A stretch of DNA of 16,391 nt from MESE01 sp036675035. Its GTDB lineage: Bacteria > Pseudomonadota > Gammaproteobacteria > Burkholderiales > Burkholderiaceae_D. A program made the position numbers and the translations under genes. The stretch covers positions 1 through 16,391 of the forward strand of contig JAKFFO010000054.1 of assembly GCA_036675035.1 (NCBI GenBank). The letters are read 5' to 3'. The notes below the pieces were generated by a model. That model saw only the letters and a list, made by a program, of their open reading frames with translations, ran no database searches and was not told where the DNA came from. Every line of letters starts with the position of its first letter. Position 1 is the first letter of the stretch. Of this stretch, positions 7,642 through 14,899 are shown in pieces.

Positions 7642-8589
7642 ATGACCCTTACTGAACTCAAATACATCGTCGCGGTGGCGCGCGAAAAACATTTCGGCCA
7701 TGCGGCGGAAGCATGCTTTGTCGCGCAACCCACATTGTCGGTCGCCATCAAGAAACTCGAAGACGAACTGGGCGTCACCATCTTCGAGCGCGGCGGCACT
7801 GAAATTTCAATGACGCCGCTCGGGACACAGATCGTTGCGCAAGCCGAACGCGTGCTGGAGCAGACCGCGTCGATCAAGGAAATCGCAAAGCAGAACAAGG
7901 ACCCGCTCGCCGGCCAGCTCCGGCTCGGCATCATTTACACGATCGCACCTTACCTGTTGCCGCAACTGGTCAAGAACATGATCGAACGGGTTCCGCAGAT
8001 GCCGCTGGTATTGCAGGAGAACTTCACCGTGCGTTTGATCGAACTGTTGCGCCAGGGCGAGCTGGATGCTGCGATCATGGCCTTGCCGTTCCCCGACCAT
8101 GGACTGATGGTACAGCCGCTCTATGATGAACCTTTCGTGGTCGCGTTGCCGAAGCAGCATCCCTGGGCCTCGCGCACGAACATCACCGCGGACGACCTGA
8201 AATCGGAAACCATGCTGTTGCTAGGAAACGGCCACTGCTTCCGCGACCAGGTGCTCGAAGTATGTCCGGAGATGTCGCGCTTTTCAACCACTGGCGACGG
8301 CATTGCCCGCACTTTCGAAGGCTCATCGCTGGAAACGATTCGGCACATGGTTGCTTCCGGCATCGGCATCACAGTGCTGCCGCAAGCGTCGGTACCGGAC
8401 ATGCATGCCAGGGACGGAATGCTGCGCTATGTGCCGTTTGCCGACCCGGTACCATCGCGCCGGGTGGTCATCGCCTGGCGCAAAAGCTTTCCGCGCGGCG
8501 CAGCCATCGAAGCGGTACGTGATGCGGTTCTCGCCAGCGATCTGCATGGCGTTACGATGCTGGAGAACACAAAAGCTATCGCGAACTGA
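7642..8589 (+). CDS. oxyR: OxyR, LysR-family peroxide-sensing transcriptional regulator
   Basis: OxyR senses hydrogen peroxide through a reversible disulfide and activates catalase, alkyl hydroperoxide reductase and related genes. The 315-residue protein has a LysR helix-turn-helix at about residues 1-60 (FGHAAEACFVAQPTLSVAIK) followed by the periplasmic-binding-like sensor domain. The redox pair is present at the exact E. coli positions: Cys199 in GNGHCFRDQ and Cys208 in LEVC. That assigns it to OxyR rather than another LysR member. The start MTLTELKYIVAVAREKHFGHA is canonical, with only a weak purine-rich stretch before the ATG. It lies 79 bp after recG in the same direction. A oxyR-recG pairing is known in pseudomonads in the opposite order. 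It converges on ugpC with 20 bp between stops. Confidence 0.95.
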   Translation: MTLTELKYIVAVAREKHFGHAAEACFVAQPTLSVAIKKLEDELGVTIFERGGTEISMTPLGTQIVAQAERVLEQTASIKEIAKQNKDPLAGQLRLGIIYTIAPYLLPQLVKNMIERVPQMPLVLQENFTVRLIELLRQGELDAAIMALPFPDHGLMVQPLYDEPFVVALPKQHPWASRTNITADDLKSETMLLLGNGHCFRDQVLEVCPEMSRFSTTGDGIARTFEGSSLETIRHMVASGIGITVLPQASVPDMHARDGMLRYVPFADPVPSRRVVIAWRKSFPRGAAIEAVRDAVLASDLHGVTMLENTKAIAN

Positions 8590-8609
8590 CAATCAAATAC
8601 ACTGGCTGT

Positions 8610-9698
8610 TCAGGCAGTCTTGACCAGGTCGAGGCGATGCGACGTTGCTGAATCGAACCAGTGCAATGACGCCGCGTCGAAGCCTGCCATTACCCGTTCA
8701 CCGGCGGCGACCGGCGTACCGGCAGGCGCACGAACCACCAGCGGCTGATCGCCGATCTGTGCATGCACCAGCAAGTCAGCTCCGAGTGCTTCGACCAGCA
8801 GTACGTCAATTGTCAATCCGGGCCGGCCCAGCGTGAGATGTTCTGGCCGCAACCCCAATATGCATTCCCGATCGGCAATCGCGTTGTATGCGGTAGGCAG
8901 ACTCACGGTCGCGCCGTTGCCCAGATCGAACCAGCTCCCGTCGGAACTTACCTGCCCGCGCAACAGGTTCATCGGTGGCGATCCGATAAAACTGGCGACG
9001 AACGTGGTTGCCGGTTTGCCGTACACCTCGGCCGGCGTGCCGATCTGCTCGGCCCGGCCGGCGTTCATCACGATCATGCGCTGACCCAGCGTCATCGCCT
9101 CGACCTGATCATGCGTCACGTACAGGCTGGTGGTGCCGAGCGTGCGATGCAGCTTCTGGATCTCAAGGCGCATCTGTACGCGCAGCTTTGCGTCCAGATT
9201 CGATAACGGCTCGTCAAACAGGAATACCGCCGGTTCACGCACGATCGCGCGCCCCATTGCGACCCGTTGCCGCTGTCCGCCCGAAAGCTGGCGCGGCGTC
9301 CGTTGCAGCAAGTTGCCGAGCTCCAGAATTCCGGCCGCCTTCTGCACCCTGGTTTCGATATCGTCCTTCGACAGGCGGCGGATTTTCAAGCCATATGCCA
9401 TGTTTTCATACACGCTCATGTGCGGATACAGCGCATAGTTCTGAAACACCATCGCGATATCGCGGTCTTTCGGTTCCAGCTGATTGACGACTCGATCGCC
9501 AATCACGATATCGCCACCGGATATATCTTCCAGCCCGGCCACCATGCGCAACAGGGTGGACTTGCCACAGCCGGATGGTCCGACCATCACGACGAACTCG
9601 CCATCGGCGATATCGACCGAAATGCCGTGAATGACATCGATCGACTTTGCCCCTTTGCCGTAGGTCTTCCTGATGTTTCTTAATTCGACTTTTGCCAT
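8610..9698 (-). CDS. ugpC: UgpC, ATP-binding subunit of the sn-glycerol-3-phosphate importer
   Basis: UgpC is the ATPase that energises uptake of glycerol-3-phosphate and glycerophosphodiesters through UgpAE. The 362-residue protein has Walker A GPSGCGKST at about 39-47, a Q-loop (MVFQNYALYPHMS), the ABC signature LSGGQRQR, Walker B VFLFDEPLSNLDAKL and the switch histidine in YVTHDQVEAMTLG. A C-terminal MalK-like OB/TOBE region follows, including LGLRPEHL. By sequence alone, UgpC resembles other MalK-type ATPases; the gene order with ugpB, ugpA and ugpE decides the name. The ATG at 9698 is followed by AKVELRNIRKTYG, typical of the family. It lies 90 bp after ugpE, longer than the ugpA-ugpE gap, with a GGGA 11 to 12 bases before its ATG. 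Confidence 0.94.
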   Translation of the reverse strand: MAKVELRNIRKTYGKGAKSIDVIHGISVDIADGEFVVMVGPSGCGKSTLLRMVAGLEDISGGDIVIGDRVVNQLEPKDRDIAMVFQNYALYPHMSVYENMAYGLKIRRLSKDDIETRVQKAAGILELGNLLQRTPRQLSGGQRQRVAMGRAIVREPAVFLFDEPLSNLDAKLRVQMRLEIQKLHRTLGTTSLYVTHDQVEAMTLGQRMIVMNAGRAEQIGTPAEVYGKPATTFVASFIGSPPMNLLRGQVSSDGSWFDLGNGATVSLPTAYNAIADRECILGLRPEHLTLGRPGLTIDVLLVEALGADLLVHAQIGDQPLVVRAPAGTPVAAGERVMAGFDAASLHWFDSATSHRLDLVKTA

Positions 9699-9788
9699 GT
9701 ATTTGTCAGTCCCGTCCGGGCAATCATTTTGTTTCGAGCAATGATGAAAAATCCGTTGCCTATCGCATTAATGCCTCTACAACTTAGG

Positions 9789-10640
9789 TCACTTCTCCGA
9801 GTCGACCAGTCCCTTGACGAACCAGCGCTGCATCGCCACCACAACCAGACCCGGCGGCAGCATCGCCAGGATCAGCGTTGCCATCACCATGTTCCACTCC
9901 ACCGCCGCATCGCCGCCGGCAATCATGGTCTTGATGCCGATGCCGACCGGGTACATATTCTGTTCGGTTGCGACCAGCAGCGGCCACAGATACTGGTTCC
10001 AGCCATAGATGAACATGATGACAAAAAGCGCCAGCACATTGGTGCGTGACAACGGCCAAAGCACGTCCTTGAAAAATCGCAGCGGCCCGGCGCCGTCGAT
10101 ACGGGCCGCTTCGGCCAGTTCATCCGGCACGGTCAGGAAGAATTGCCGGAAAAGAAAAGTCGCTGTCGCCGATGCAATCAGCGGAATCGTCAATCCCGCA
10201 TAGCTGTTCAACATGCCCAGGTCGGATATCACTTGATAGGTCGGTGAGATGCGCACTTCCACCGGCAGCATCAGCGTCACGAAAATCATCCAGAAGAACA
10301 GCGATCGCCCCGGAAAACGAAAATAGACGAATGCAAACGCGGACAACATCGAAATCGAGATTTTCCCGAAAGCGATCAGTAACGCCGACACGAAACTGAC
10401 CCACATCATGCGCCCGACCGGCGGCATCGAAATATTGCCTGACGTCCCCTTGGAGATGACCTCAGCATAGTTGATGAAAAATTGATCGCCGGGCACCAGC
10501 GACATCGGCGCAGCGGCCGCCTGATCGGCGGTTTGCGTGCTGGCCACCAGTGCAACGTACACCGGGAAGGCAACCACCAGAACCCCCAGCAGCAGCACCA
10601 GGTGACTGATAAAATCGAGTATCGGACGGCGCTCAATCAT
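9789..10640 (-). CDS. ugpE: UgpE, permease subunit of the sn-glycerol-3-phosphate importer
   Basis: UgpE forms the inner membrane channel with UgpA. The 283-residue product starts MIERRPILDFISHLVLLLG, with a membrane segment at about 12-33, and about five more hydrophobic segments. The EAA loop that docks the ATPase is clear: EAARIDGAGPLRFFKDVLWPLSRTN, ending in the cytoplasmic face near the C terminus. Family members are about 280 residues. The gene begins 9 bp after the ugpA stop, with an AGGA ribosome-binding site in between, so the two permeases are tightly coupled. It ends in TGA, 90 bp before ugpC. Confidence 0.94.
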   Translation of the reverse strand: MIERRPILDFISHLVLLLGVLVVAFPVYVALVASTQTADQAAAAPMSLVPGDQFFINYAEVISKGTSGNISMPPVGRMMWVSFVSALLIAFGKISISMLSAFAFVYFRFPGRSLFFWMIFVTLMLPVEVRISPTYQVISDLGMLNSYAGLTIPLIASATATFLFRQFFLTVPDELAEAARIDGAGPLRFFKDVLWPLSRTNVLALFVIMFIYGWNQYLWPLLVATEQNMYPVGIGIKTMIAGGDAAVEWNMVMATLILAMLPPGLVVVAMQRWFVKGLVDSEK

Positions 10641-10649
10641 TGGAAATCC

Positions 10650-11534
10650 TCATGAATATTGCACCTTCTTTTCGACATACTTGAATTGCACTACAGTGAG
10701 CACGATGACGATGGTCATCAGAATCACCGACTGAGCGGCGGAACTGCCGAGATCGCCGCCCTTGAAGCCATCGTAGAAGACCTTGTAGACCAGAATCTCG
10801 GTATCGTTGCCGGGGCCGCCCTGGGTAGTCGCTTCGATGATTGCAAACGTGTCGAAAAATGCATACACCACGTTGATCACCAGCAGGAAGAAGGTGGTTG
10901 GCGACAGCAGCGGAAACACGATGGTGAAGAACCTCCTGACCGGTCCGGCACCGTCGATGGCGGCCGCTTCTATCAAAGATTTCGGAATCGACTGCAGGCC
11001 AGCCAGAAAAAACAGGAAGTTGTAACTGATCTGTTTCCATACCGCCGCAATCACGATCAGCAGCATTGCGTGTTGCCCGTTCAGCAGGTGGTTCCATTCG
11101 ATACCGAAGTAGCGCAGCGCATGCGCGATGACGCCAAGCGTGGGGCTCAGCATGAACATCCACAGCACGCCGACCACGACCGGCGATACCGCGTAGGGCC
11201 AGATCAGGAAGGTCTTGTAGATCGACGCGCCCTTGATGATCCGGTCCGCAAAAACCGCCAGAATCAATGAAATCGACAATCCGAAGAAGGCGACCAGAAT
11301 CGAAAAAATTGCCGTGGTCGTGAACGAGTCGATATAAGTCTCGTCATTGAACAGGTTCTGGAAATTTTCGAACCAGACGAATTGCGATGAGACGCCGAAC
11401 GCATCCTGTATCAGTACCGACTGATAGAGTGCCTGCACTGCAGGCCAGAAGAAAAATAGCAGCGTAACCACGATCTGCGGCGCGACCAGCGCGAAAGGCA
11501 GCCAGGCCGATTTGAAGCGGGCGCGTTTTTCCAT
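10650..11534 (-). CDS. ugpA: UgpA, permease subunit of the sn-glycerol-3-phosphate importer
   Basis: UgpA is the other half of the membrane channel for glycerol-3-phosphate. The 294-residue protein begins MEKRARFKSAWLPFALVAPQ, has six predicted membrane segments, and carries the MalF/UgpA-type EAA loop EAAAIDGAGPVRRFFTIVFPL, which contacts UgpC. The conserved WPYAVSPVVVGVLWMFML region lies before it. The length fits the family. No Shine-Dalgarno sequence is visible before the ATG; the upstream stretch is A-rich (CAAAAAACAAATTC). A 12-bp hairpin fills most of the 68-bp gap after ugpB, so expression of ugpA may be lower than that of ugpB. Confidence 0.94.
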   Translation of the reverse strand: MEKRARFKSAWLPFALVAPQIVVTLLFFFWPAVQALYQSVLIQDAFGVSSQFVWFENFQNLFNDETYIDSFTTTAIFSILVAFFGLSISLILAVFADRIIKGASIYKTFLIWPYAVSPVVVGVLWMFMLSPTLGVIAHALRYFGIEWNHLLNGQHAMLLIVIAAVWKQISYNFLFFLAGLQSIPKSLIEAAAIDGAGPVRRFFTIVFPLLSPTTFFLLVINVVYAFFDTFAIIEATTQGGPGNDTEILVYKVFYDGFKGGDLGSSAAQSVILMTIVIVLTVVQFKYVEKKVQYS

Positions 11535-11551
11535 GAATTTGTTTTTTGCGA

Positions 11552-11590
11552 AGAAATGCCGGGCCGACTCGCGTCTGACCCGGCATTTCT
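11552..11590 (-). other. Strong inverted repeat between ugpB and ugpA
   Basis: AGAAATGCCGGG (11552-11563) and CCCGGCATTTCT (11579-11590) are perfect 12-bp complements around a 15-nt loop. The hairpin begins 12 bases after the ugpB stop and ends 17 bases ahead of the ugpA ATG. On the transcribed strand it is not followed by a U-run, so it is probably not a full terminator. By analogy with the hairpin between malE and malF, it may protect the ugpB message and so allow excess binding protein relative to the membrane subunits. That role is inferred. Confidence 0.7.
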
Positions 11591-11602
11591 GTCAGCCGAA
11601 GT

Positions 11603-12913
11603 TTACTTGTTGGCTCTTTCGAATCGAACCAGCTGCTCGTTGCCGCGCTTGACCGCCGTATCGAGCGCTTCCTTCGCGCTCTTCTTGCCGGTCCAGACGT
11701 TTTCCAGCTCTTCATCGATGATGCCGCGAATCTGAACGAAATTGCCGAGACGAATGCCACGGGATTTGTCCGTCGTCTTGACGATCATCTGCTGTACCGA
11801 CACATCGGTGCCCGGGTTCTTTTCATAGAAGCCGGATTTCTTGGTCAGCTCGTAAGCTGCCTTGGTAATCGGCAGGTAACCGGTTTCCTGATGCCATTTC
11901 GCCTGCAATTCCGGTTGCGACAGGAACTTGAAGAATTTTGCGACTGCCTTGTATTCGTCGTTCTGCTTGCCGCTCATCGCCCACAACGATGCGCCGCCGA
12001 TGATCGTATTCTGCGGCGCGCCTTTGACTTCGGCGTAATACGGCAAAGCCGACACTGCGAACTTGAACTTGGCATTCTTGGCAATGTTGGCATACGCCGC
12101 GCTGGAAGAAGTCAGCATCGCGCATTCGCCGGAATAAAACTTCGCTTCCGGTTCGTTCTTGCGTCCGGCATAGGTGAAATACCCCTGCTTGGCCCAGTTC
12201 GCCATGTTTTCGATATGCTTGACATGCAACGGGCTGTTGAACTTCAGCCGCGCATCCAGGCCGCCAAAACCGTTATTCTTGCTGGCGAATTCGGTGTTGT
12301 GCCAGGCCGAGAAGTTTTCGAGGTGAACCCACGATTGCCAGCCGGTGGTATACGCGCATTTTTCGCCATTGGCCTTCAGCTTTGCGGCAGCGGCCAGCAC
12401 TTCCTGCCAGGTCGCAGGTCCCTTATCGGTATCCAGTCCCGCTTTCTCGAACATGTCCTTGTTGTAGTACATCACCGTGGTGGAGCTGTTGAACGGAAAT
12501 GAAACCAGTTCGCCCTTGGGTGATGTGTAGTAGCCGGCAACCGCAGGTATATACACCGAGGGATCGAATTTCTCGCCAGCGATTTTCATTACTTCGGCAA
12601 CCGGCTTGATAGCGCCCTTCGAATACATCATGGTGGCGGTACCGACTTCGAAGACCTGCAGGATGTTCGGTGCGTTGCCTGCACGGTAAGCGGCGATCGC
12701 GGCGGACATCGCCTCGTCATAGCTGCCCTTGTAAATCGCATTGACCTTGTAATCGGACTGGCTCTTGTTGAACTGGTCTGCGAGCCCCGCGACTCGATCG
12801 CCCAGCGCACCAGTCATCGAGTGCCACCATGTGATTTCGGTGGCAGCGTGAGCGGAAGCTGCCATCGTGGCGAACAGGCCGGAAGCAACCAGAACTTTGA
12901 GTTTGAAATGCAT
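11603..12913 (-). CDS. ugpB: UgpB, periplasmic sn-glycerol-3-phosphate-binding protein
   Basis: UgpB captures glycerol-3-phosphate in the periplasm and delivers it to UgpAE. The 436-residue protein has a signal peptide of 23 residues (MHFKLKVLVASGLFATMAASAHA, n-region with two lysines, hydrophobic core, cleavage likely after AHA). The mature part closely follows E. coli UgpB as I remember it: ITWWHSM near the N terminus, GNAPNILQVFEVGTATMM, PFNSSTTVMYYNKDMF, WQSWVHLENFSAWH, NTIIGGASLWAMSGK and GYLPITKAAYELT. These include the tryptophans and GGAS loop of the ligand site. AGGAG lies 7 bases before the ATG, much stronger than the sites of the other ugp genes. It heads the operon, as in E. coli. 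Confidence 0.96.
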   Translation of the reverse strand: MHFKLKVLVASGLFATMAASAHAATEITWWHSMTGALGDRVAGLADQFNKSQSDYKVNAIYKGSYDEAMSAAIAAYRAGNAPNILQVFEVGTATMMYSKGAIKPVAEVMKIAGEKFDPSVYIPAVAGYYTSPKGELVSFPFNSSTTVMYYNKDMFEKAGLDTDKGPATWQEVLAAAAKLKANGEKCAYTTGWQSWVHLENFSAWHNTEFASKNNGFGGLDARLKFNSPLHVKHIENMANWAKQGYFTYAGRKNEPEAKFYSGECAMLTSSSAAYANIAKNAKFKFAVSALPYYAEVKGAPQNTIIGGASLWAMSGKQNDEYKAVAKFFKFLSQPELQAKWHQETGYLPITKAAYELTKKSGFYEKNPGTDVSVQQMIVKTTDKSRGIRLGNFVQIRGIIDEELENVWTGKKSAKEALDTAVKRGNEQLVRFERANK

Positions 12914-12951
12914 GAGAACTCTCCTGAAAATTTCGATGGTATCCGAATGGT

Positions 12952-12969
12952 GTTACAAGCTCGTTACGA
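12952..12969 (-). promoter_or_regulatory. Candidate Pho box upstream of ugpB
   Basis: On the minus strand TCGTAAC and TTGTAAC are direct heptamers starting 11 bp apart, separated by GAGC. The PhoB site is built the same way, two CTGTCAT-like heptamers with an 11-bp period, and ugp is a classic phosphate-starvation operon in E. coli. The match to the heptamer consensus is only about 4 of 7 each. The site lies about 39-56 bp ahead of the ugpB ATG. I could not find a convincing -10 to go with it. Confidence 0.35.
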
Positions 12970-12994
12970 TAACCGAAGCCAGCGCTGTGCCGCT

Positions 12995-13000
12995 TATAAT
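12995..13000 (+). promoter_or_regulatory. -10 element of a probable ubiA promoter
   Basis: A perfect TATAAT lies 27 bp ahead of the ubiA ATG, placing transcription start near 13007 and giving a leader of about 20 nt. No good -35 hexamer is found 16-18 bp upstream and there is no TG extension, so activity may need an activator or the match may be chance. Confidence 0.4.
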
Positions 13001-13026
13001 TCGATTTTGCAGCGCAATATGACCTT

Positions 13027-13881
13027 ATGAACCGACTTCATCTCTATCTCCGTCTGGTCCGTCTGGACAAACCGATCGGCATCCTGTTATTGCTTTGGCC
13101 GACTCTTGCCGCGCTGTGGCTCGCGTCGGATGGTAAACCGGATTGGCATCTGCTCGCAATCTTTTGCATCGGCACCGCGTTGATGCGTTCGGCCGGCTGC
13201 GCAATCAATGATTTTGCGGACCGCGATATCGACAAGCACGTCAAACGCACCGTAGAGCGACCGCTCACTAGCGGCAAAATCGCGCCCTGGGAAGCGATTA
13301 TGATCGCGACTGTGCTGGCGCTGCTTGCATTCATGCTGATCCTGCCTCTTAACAATCTCACAATACAATTGTCGTTCGCAGCAGTGTTGATCGCGATCAG
13401 CTATCCGTACTTCAAGCGCTTCTTCGCGATCCCGCAAGCCTATCTTGGCATCGCTTTCGGTTTCGGCATACCGATGGCGTTTGCGGCGGTACAGGGGACC
13501 GTCCCGCCTGCGGCATGGCTGCTTTTGATCGCCAATGTTTTCTGGGCGATTGCCTACGATACCGAATATGCGATGGTCGACCGTGACGATGATTTGAAAA
13601 TCGGTATCAAGACTTCCGCCATTACTTTCGGCCGGTTCGATGTCGCGGCGGTCATGGCATGCTATGCGATTACGCTGGCGATCATTTTGCTGGTCGGATG
13701 GAATTACGGCCTGCGCGGCTGGTTCGTCGCCGGACTGGCCGTTGCCGCGGCTTTTGCCGTCTATCACTACACGCTGATACGCGAGCGTGATCGAGCCGGC
13801 TGTTTCGCCGCTTTCAGGCACAACAACTGGCTGGGGGCAGCCGTATTTGCGGGAATCGCCGTCGATTATGCGGTGGGATAA
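13027..13881 (+). CDS. ubiA: 4-hydroxybenzoate polyprenyltransferase UbiA
   Basis: UbiA attaches the octaprenyl chain to 4-hydroxybenzoate in the inner membrane, committing the ring to ubiquinone. The 284-residue product is strongly hydrophobic, with about eight membrane segments. Both magnesium-diphosphate motifs are present: NDFADRDID at 61-69 followed by KHVKRTVERPLTSG, and DTEYAMVDRDDD at 178-189. The start MNRLHLYLRLVRLDKPIG is typical. The ATG overlaps a four-codon frame ATG-ACC-TTA-TGA beginning at 13019, and no clear Shine-Dalgarno sequence is visible. ubiA stands alone between divergent ugpB and convergent proC; no ubiC is next to it. Lineage-specific chain length cannot be read from the sequence. 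Confidence 0.96.
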   Translation: MNRLHLYLRLVRLDKPIGILLLLWPTLAALWLASDGKPDWHLLAIFCIGTALMRSAGCAINDFADRDIDKHVKRTVERPLTSGKIAPWEAIMIATVLALLAFMLILPLNNLTIQLSFAAVLIAISYPYFKRFFAIPQAYLGIAFGFGIPMAFAAVQGTVPPAAWLLLIANVFWAIAYDTEYAMVDRDDDLKIGIKTSAITFGRFDVAAVMACYAITLAIILLVGWNYGLRGWFVAGLAVAAAFAVYHYTLIRERDRAGCFAAFRHNNWLGAAVFAGIAVDYAVG

Positions 13882-14023
13882 TTTGATGCGATCGTCAGCA
13901 GAGCTCCGGAATGGCGCCGAAATCATGGCTCCACTTTTCTTATGATTTGACGTTAAATTCGGTAGGCGACGCGATCGTTCGGTCATCCAAGCTCGATCTG
14001 CGAAAGAAGCTGGCAGTTAGAGG

Positions 14024-14068
14024 CCGGCCGTAGAAGGTCGGCCGGAACAGCGTAGTACCTTCCGACCT
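14024..14068. repeat. Overlapping inverted repeats between ubiA and proC
   Basis: Three pairings compete here. CCGGCCG (14024-14030) pairs with CGGCCGG (14039-14045). AGGTCGG (14035-14041) pairs with CCGACCT (14062-14068). On the minus-strand RNA, GGUCGGAA also pairs with UUCCGGCC (14067-14060 with 14047-14040, one G-U). The block lies between the converging ends of ubiA and proC, seven bases past the proC stop, and could end transcription from either side. No U-run follows in either direction, so intrinsic termination is uncertain. The remaining part of the 193-bp gap (13882-14023) shows no other recognisable element. Confidence 0.5.
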
Positions 14069-14074
14069 GTCTTC

Positions 14075-14899
14075 TCAATTTTTACCAAATTCCTCGCCAA
14101 GCTCCCTTGCTCGCTCGGACGCCGCTTTCAATGCGCGAACAATCGCCTCTTTCACGCCGCTTGCGGCCATGCTGGTCAGTGCCGCATGGGTAGTGCCGCC
14201 TTTGGACGTGACCCGATCGCGCAGCACGGCAACCGGCTCCGACGACTGCGCCGCAAGTTGCGACGCACCGATGAAAGTAGCCAGCGCCAGCTCGCTGCCC
14301 TGTTCGGCGCTCAAGCCCATTTCCTGCGCCGCCTGTTGCATCGCTTCGATGAAGTAGAACACGTATGCCGGCCCGCTGCCCGATACCGCGGTGACCGGAT
14401 CGATCAATGCTTCATCGGTTAACCAGACCGTCGCACCGACTGCACGCATGATCGCGTCCGCAGCGGTGCGCTGCTGCTCCGATACGCCATCCATCGCCGC
14501 CATGCCGGTGATTCCCTGGCCGATCAGGGCCGGGGTGTTGGGCATGGTGCGTACGATTGATTTATGTCCTTTCAGCCAGCGCGACAGGTCGACCGCTCGA
14601 ATGCCGGCGACAATCGACAGCACCAGCTGCGAAGTCACATGCGGCTGAAGCTGCGCGGCGACTTCCTTCATTTGCTGCGGCTTGACTGCGATCACGATCA
14701 CGTCGCTCGATGCAACCACAGCGTCGATCTGTTGCGCCGTTGTCACGCCAAACTGCCGTTGCAGTCTTTGCAGCGCGTCGGCATTGATGTCGACGACATG
14801 AATATTTGCGCCTGCCGTAAGCTTGCCGGCGAGTCCGCCGATCAACGCGGTCGCCATGTTGCCGCCGCCGATGAAGCTGATTTTCAATTCACTTTGCAT
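14075..14899 (-). CDS. proC: Pyrroline-5-carboxylate reductase
   Basis: ProC reduces 1-pyrroline-5-carboxylate to L-proline with NAD(P)H, the last step of proline synthesis. I use the ATG at 14899, giving 274 residues beginning MQSELKISFIGGGNMATALIGG, which places the Rossmann glycine motif at residues 10-14 as usual. A longer frame to 14956 would add 19 residues and overlap yggS by 68 bases. C-terminal signatures are present: VSGSGPAYVFYFIEA and the family motif DRVTSKGGTTHAAL. The chosen start overlaps the end of yggS by 11 bases (ATGCAAAGTGA), with AGGG only 3 bases ahead, so translation is likely coupled. The length is normal. Confidence 0.95.
   Translation of the reverse strand: MQSELKISFIGGGNMATALIGGLAGKLTAGANIHVVDINADALQRLQRQFGVTTAQQIDAVVASSDVIVIAVKPQQMKEVAAQLQPHVTSQLVLSIVAGIRAVDLSRWLKGHKSIVRTMPNTPALIGQGITGMAAMDGVSEQQRTAADAIMRAVGATVWLTDEALIDPVTAVSGSGPAYVFYFIEAMQQAAQEMGLSAEQGSELALATFIGASQLAAQSSEPVAVLRDRVTSKGGTTHAALTSMAASGVKEAIVRALKAASERARELGEEFGKN

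Noticed and set aside
9699..9788. Hairpin in the ugpE-ugpC gap (ATCATT with AATGAT)
   Set aside because: Only 6 AT-rich pairs around an 11-nt loop; too weak to claim.
13087..13986. 299-codon minus-strand frame opposite ubiA
   Set aside because: It lies almost wholly antisense to the clear UbiA frame; the translation is rich in Arg, Gln, Asp and His with no domain, as expected of a shadow frame in GC-rich DNA.
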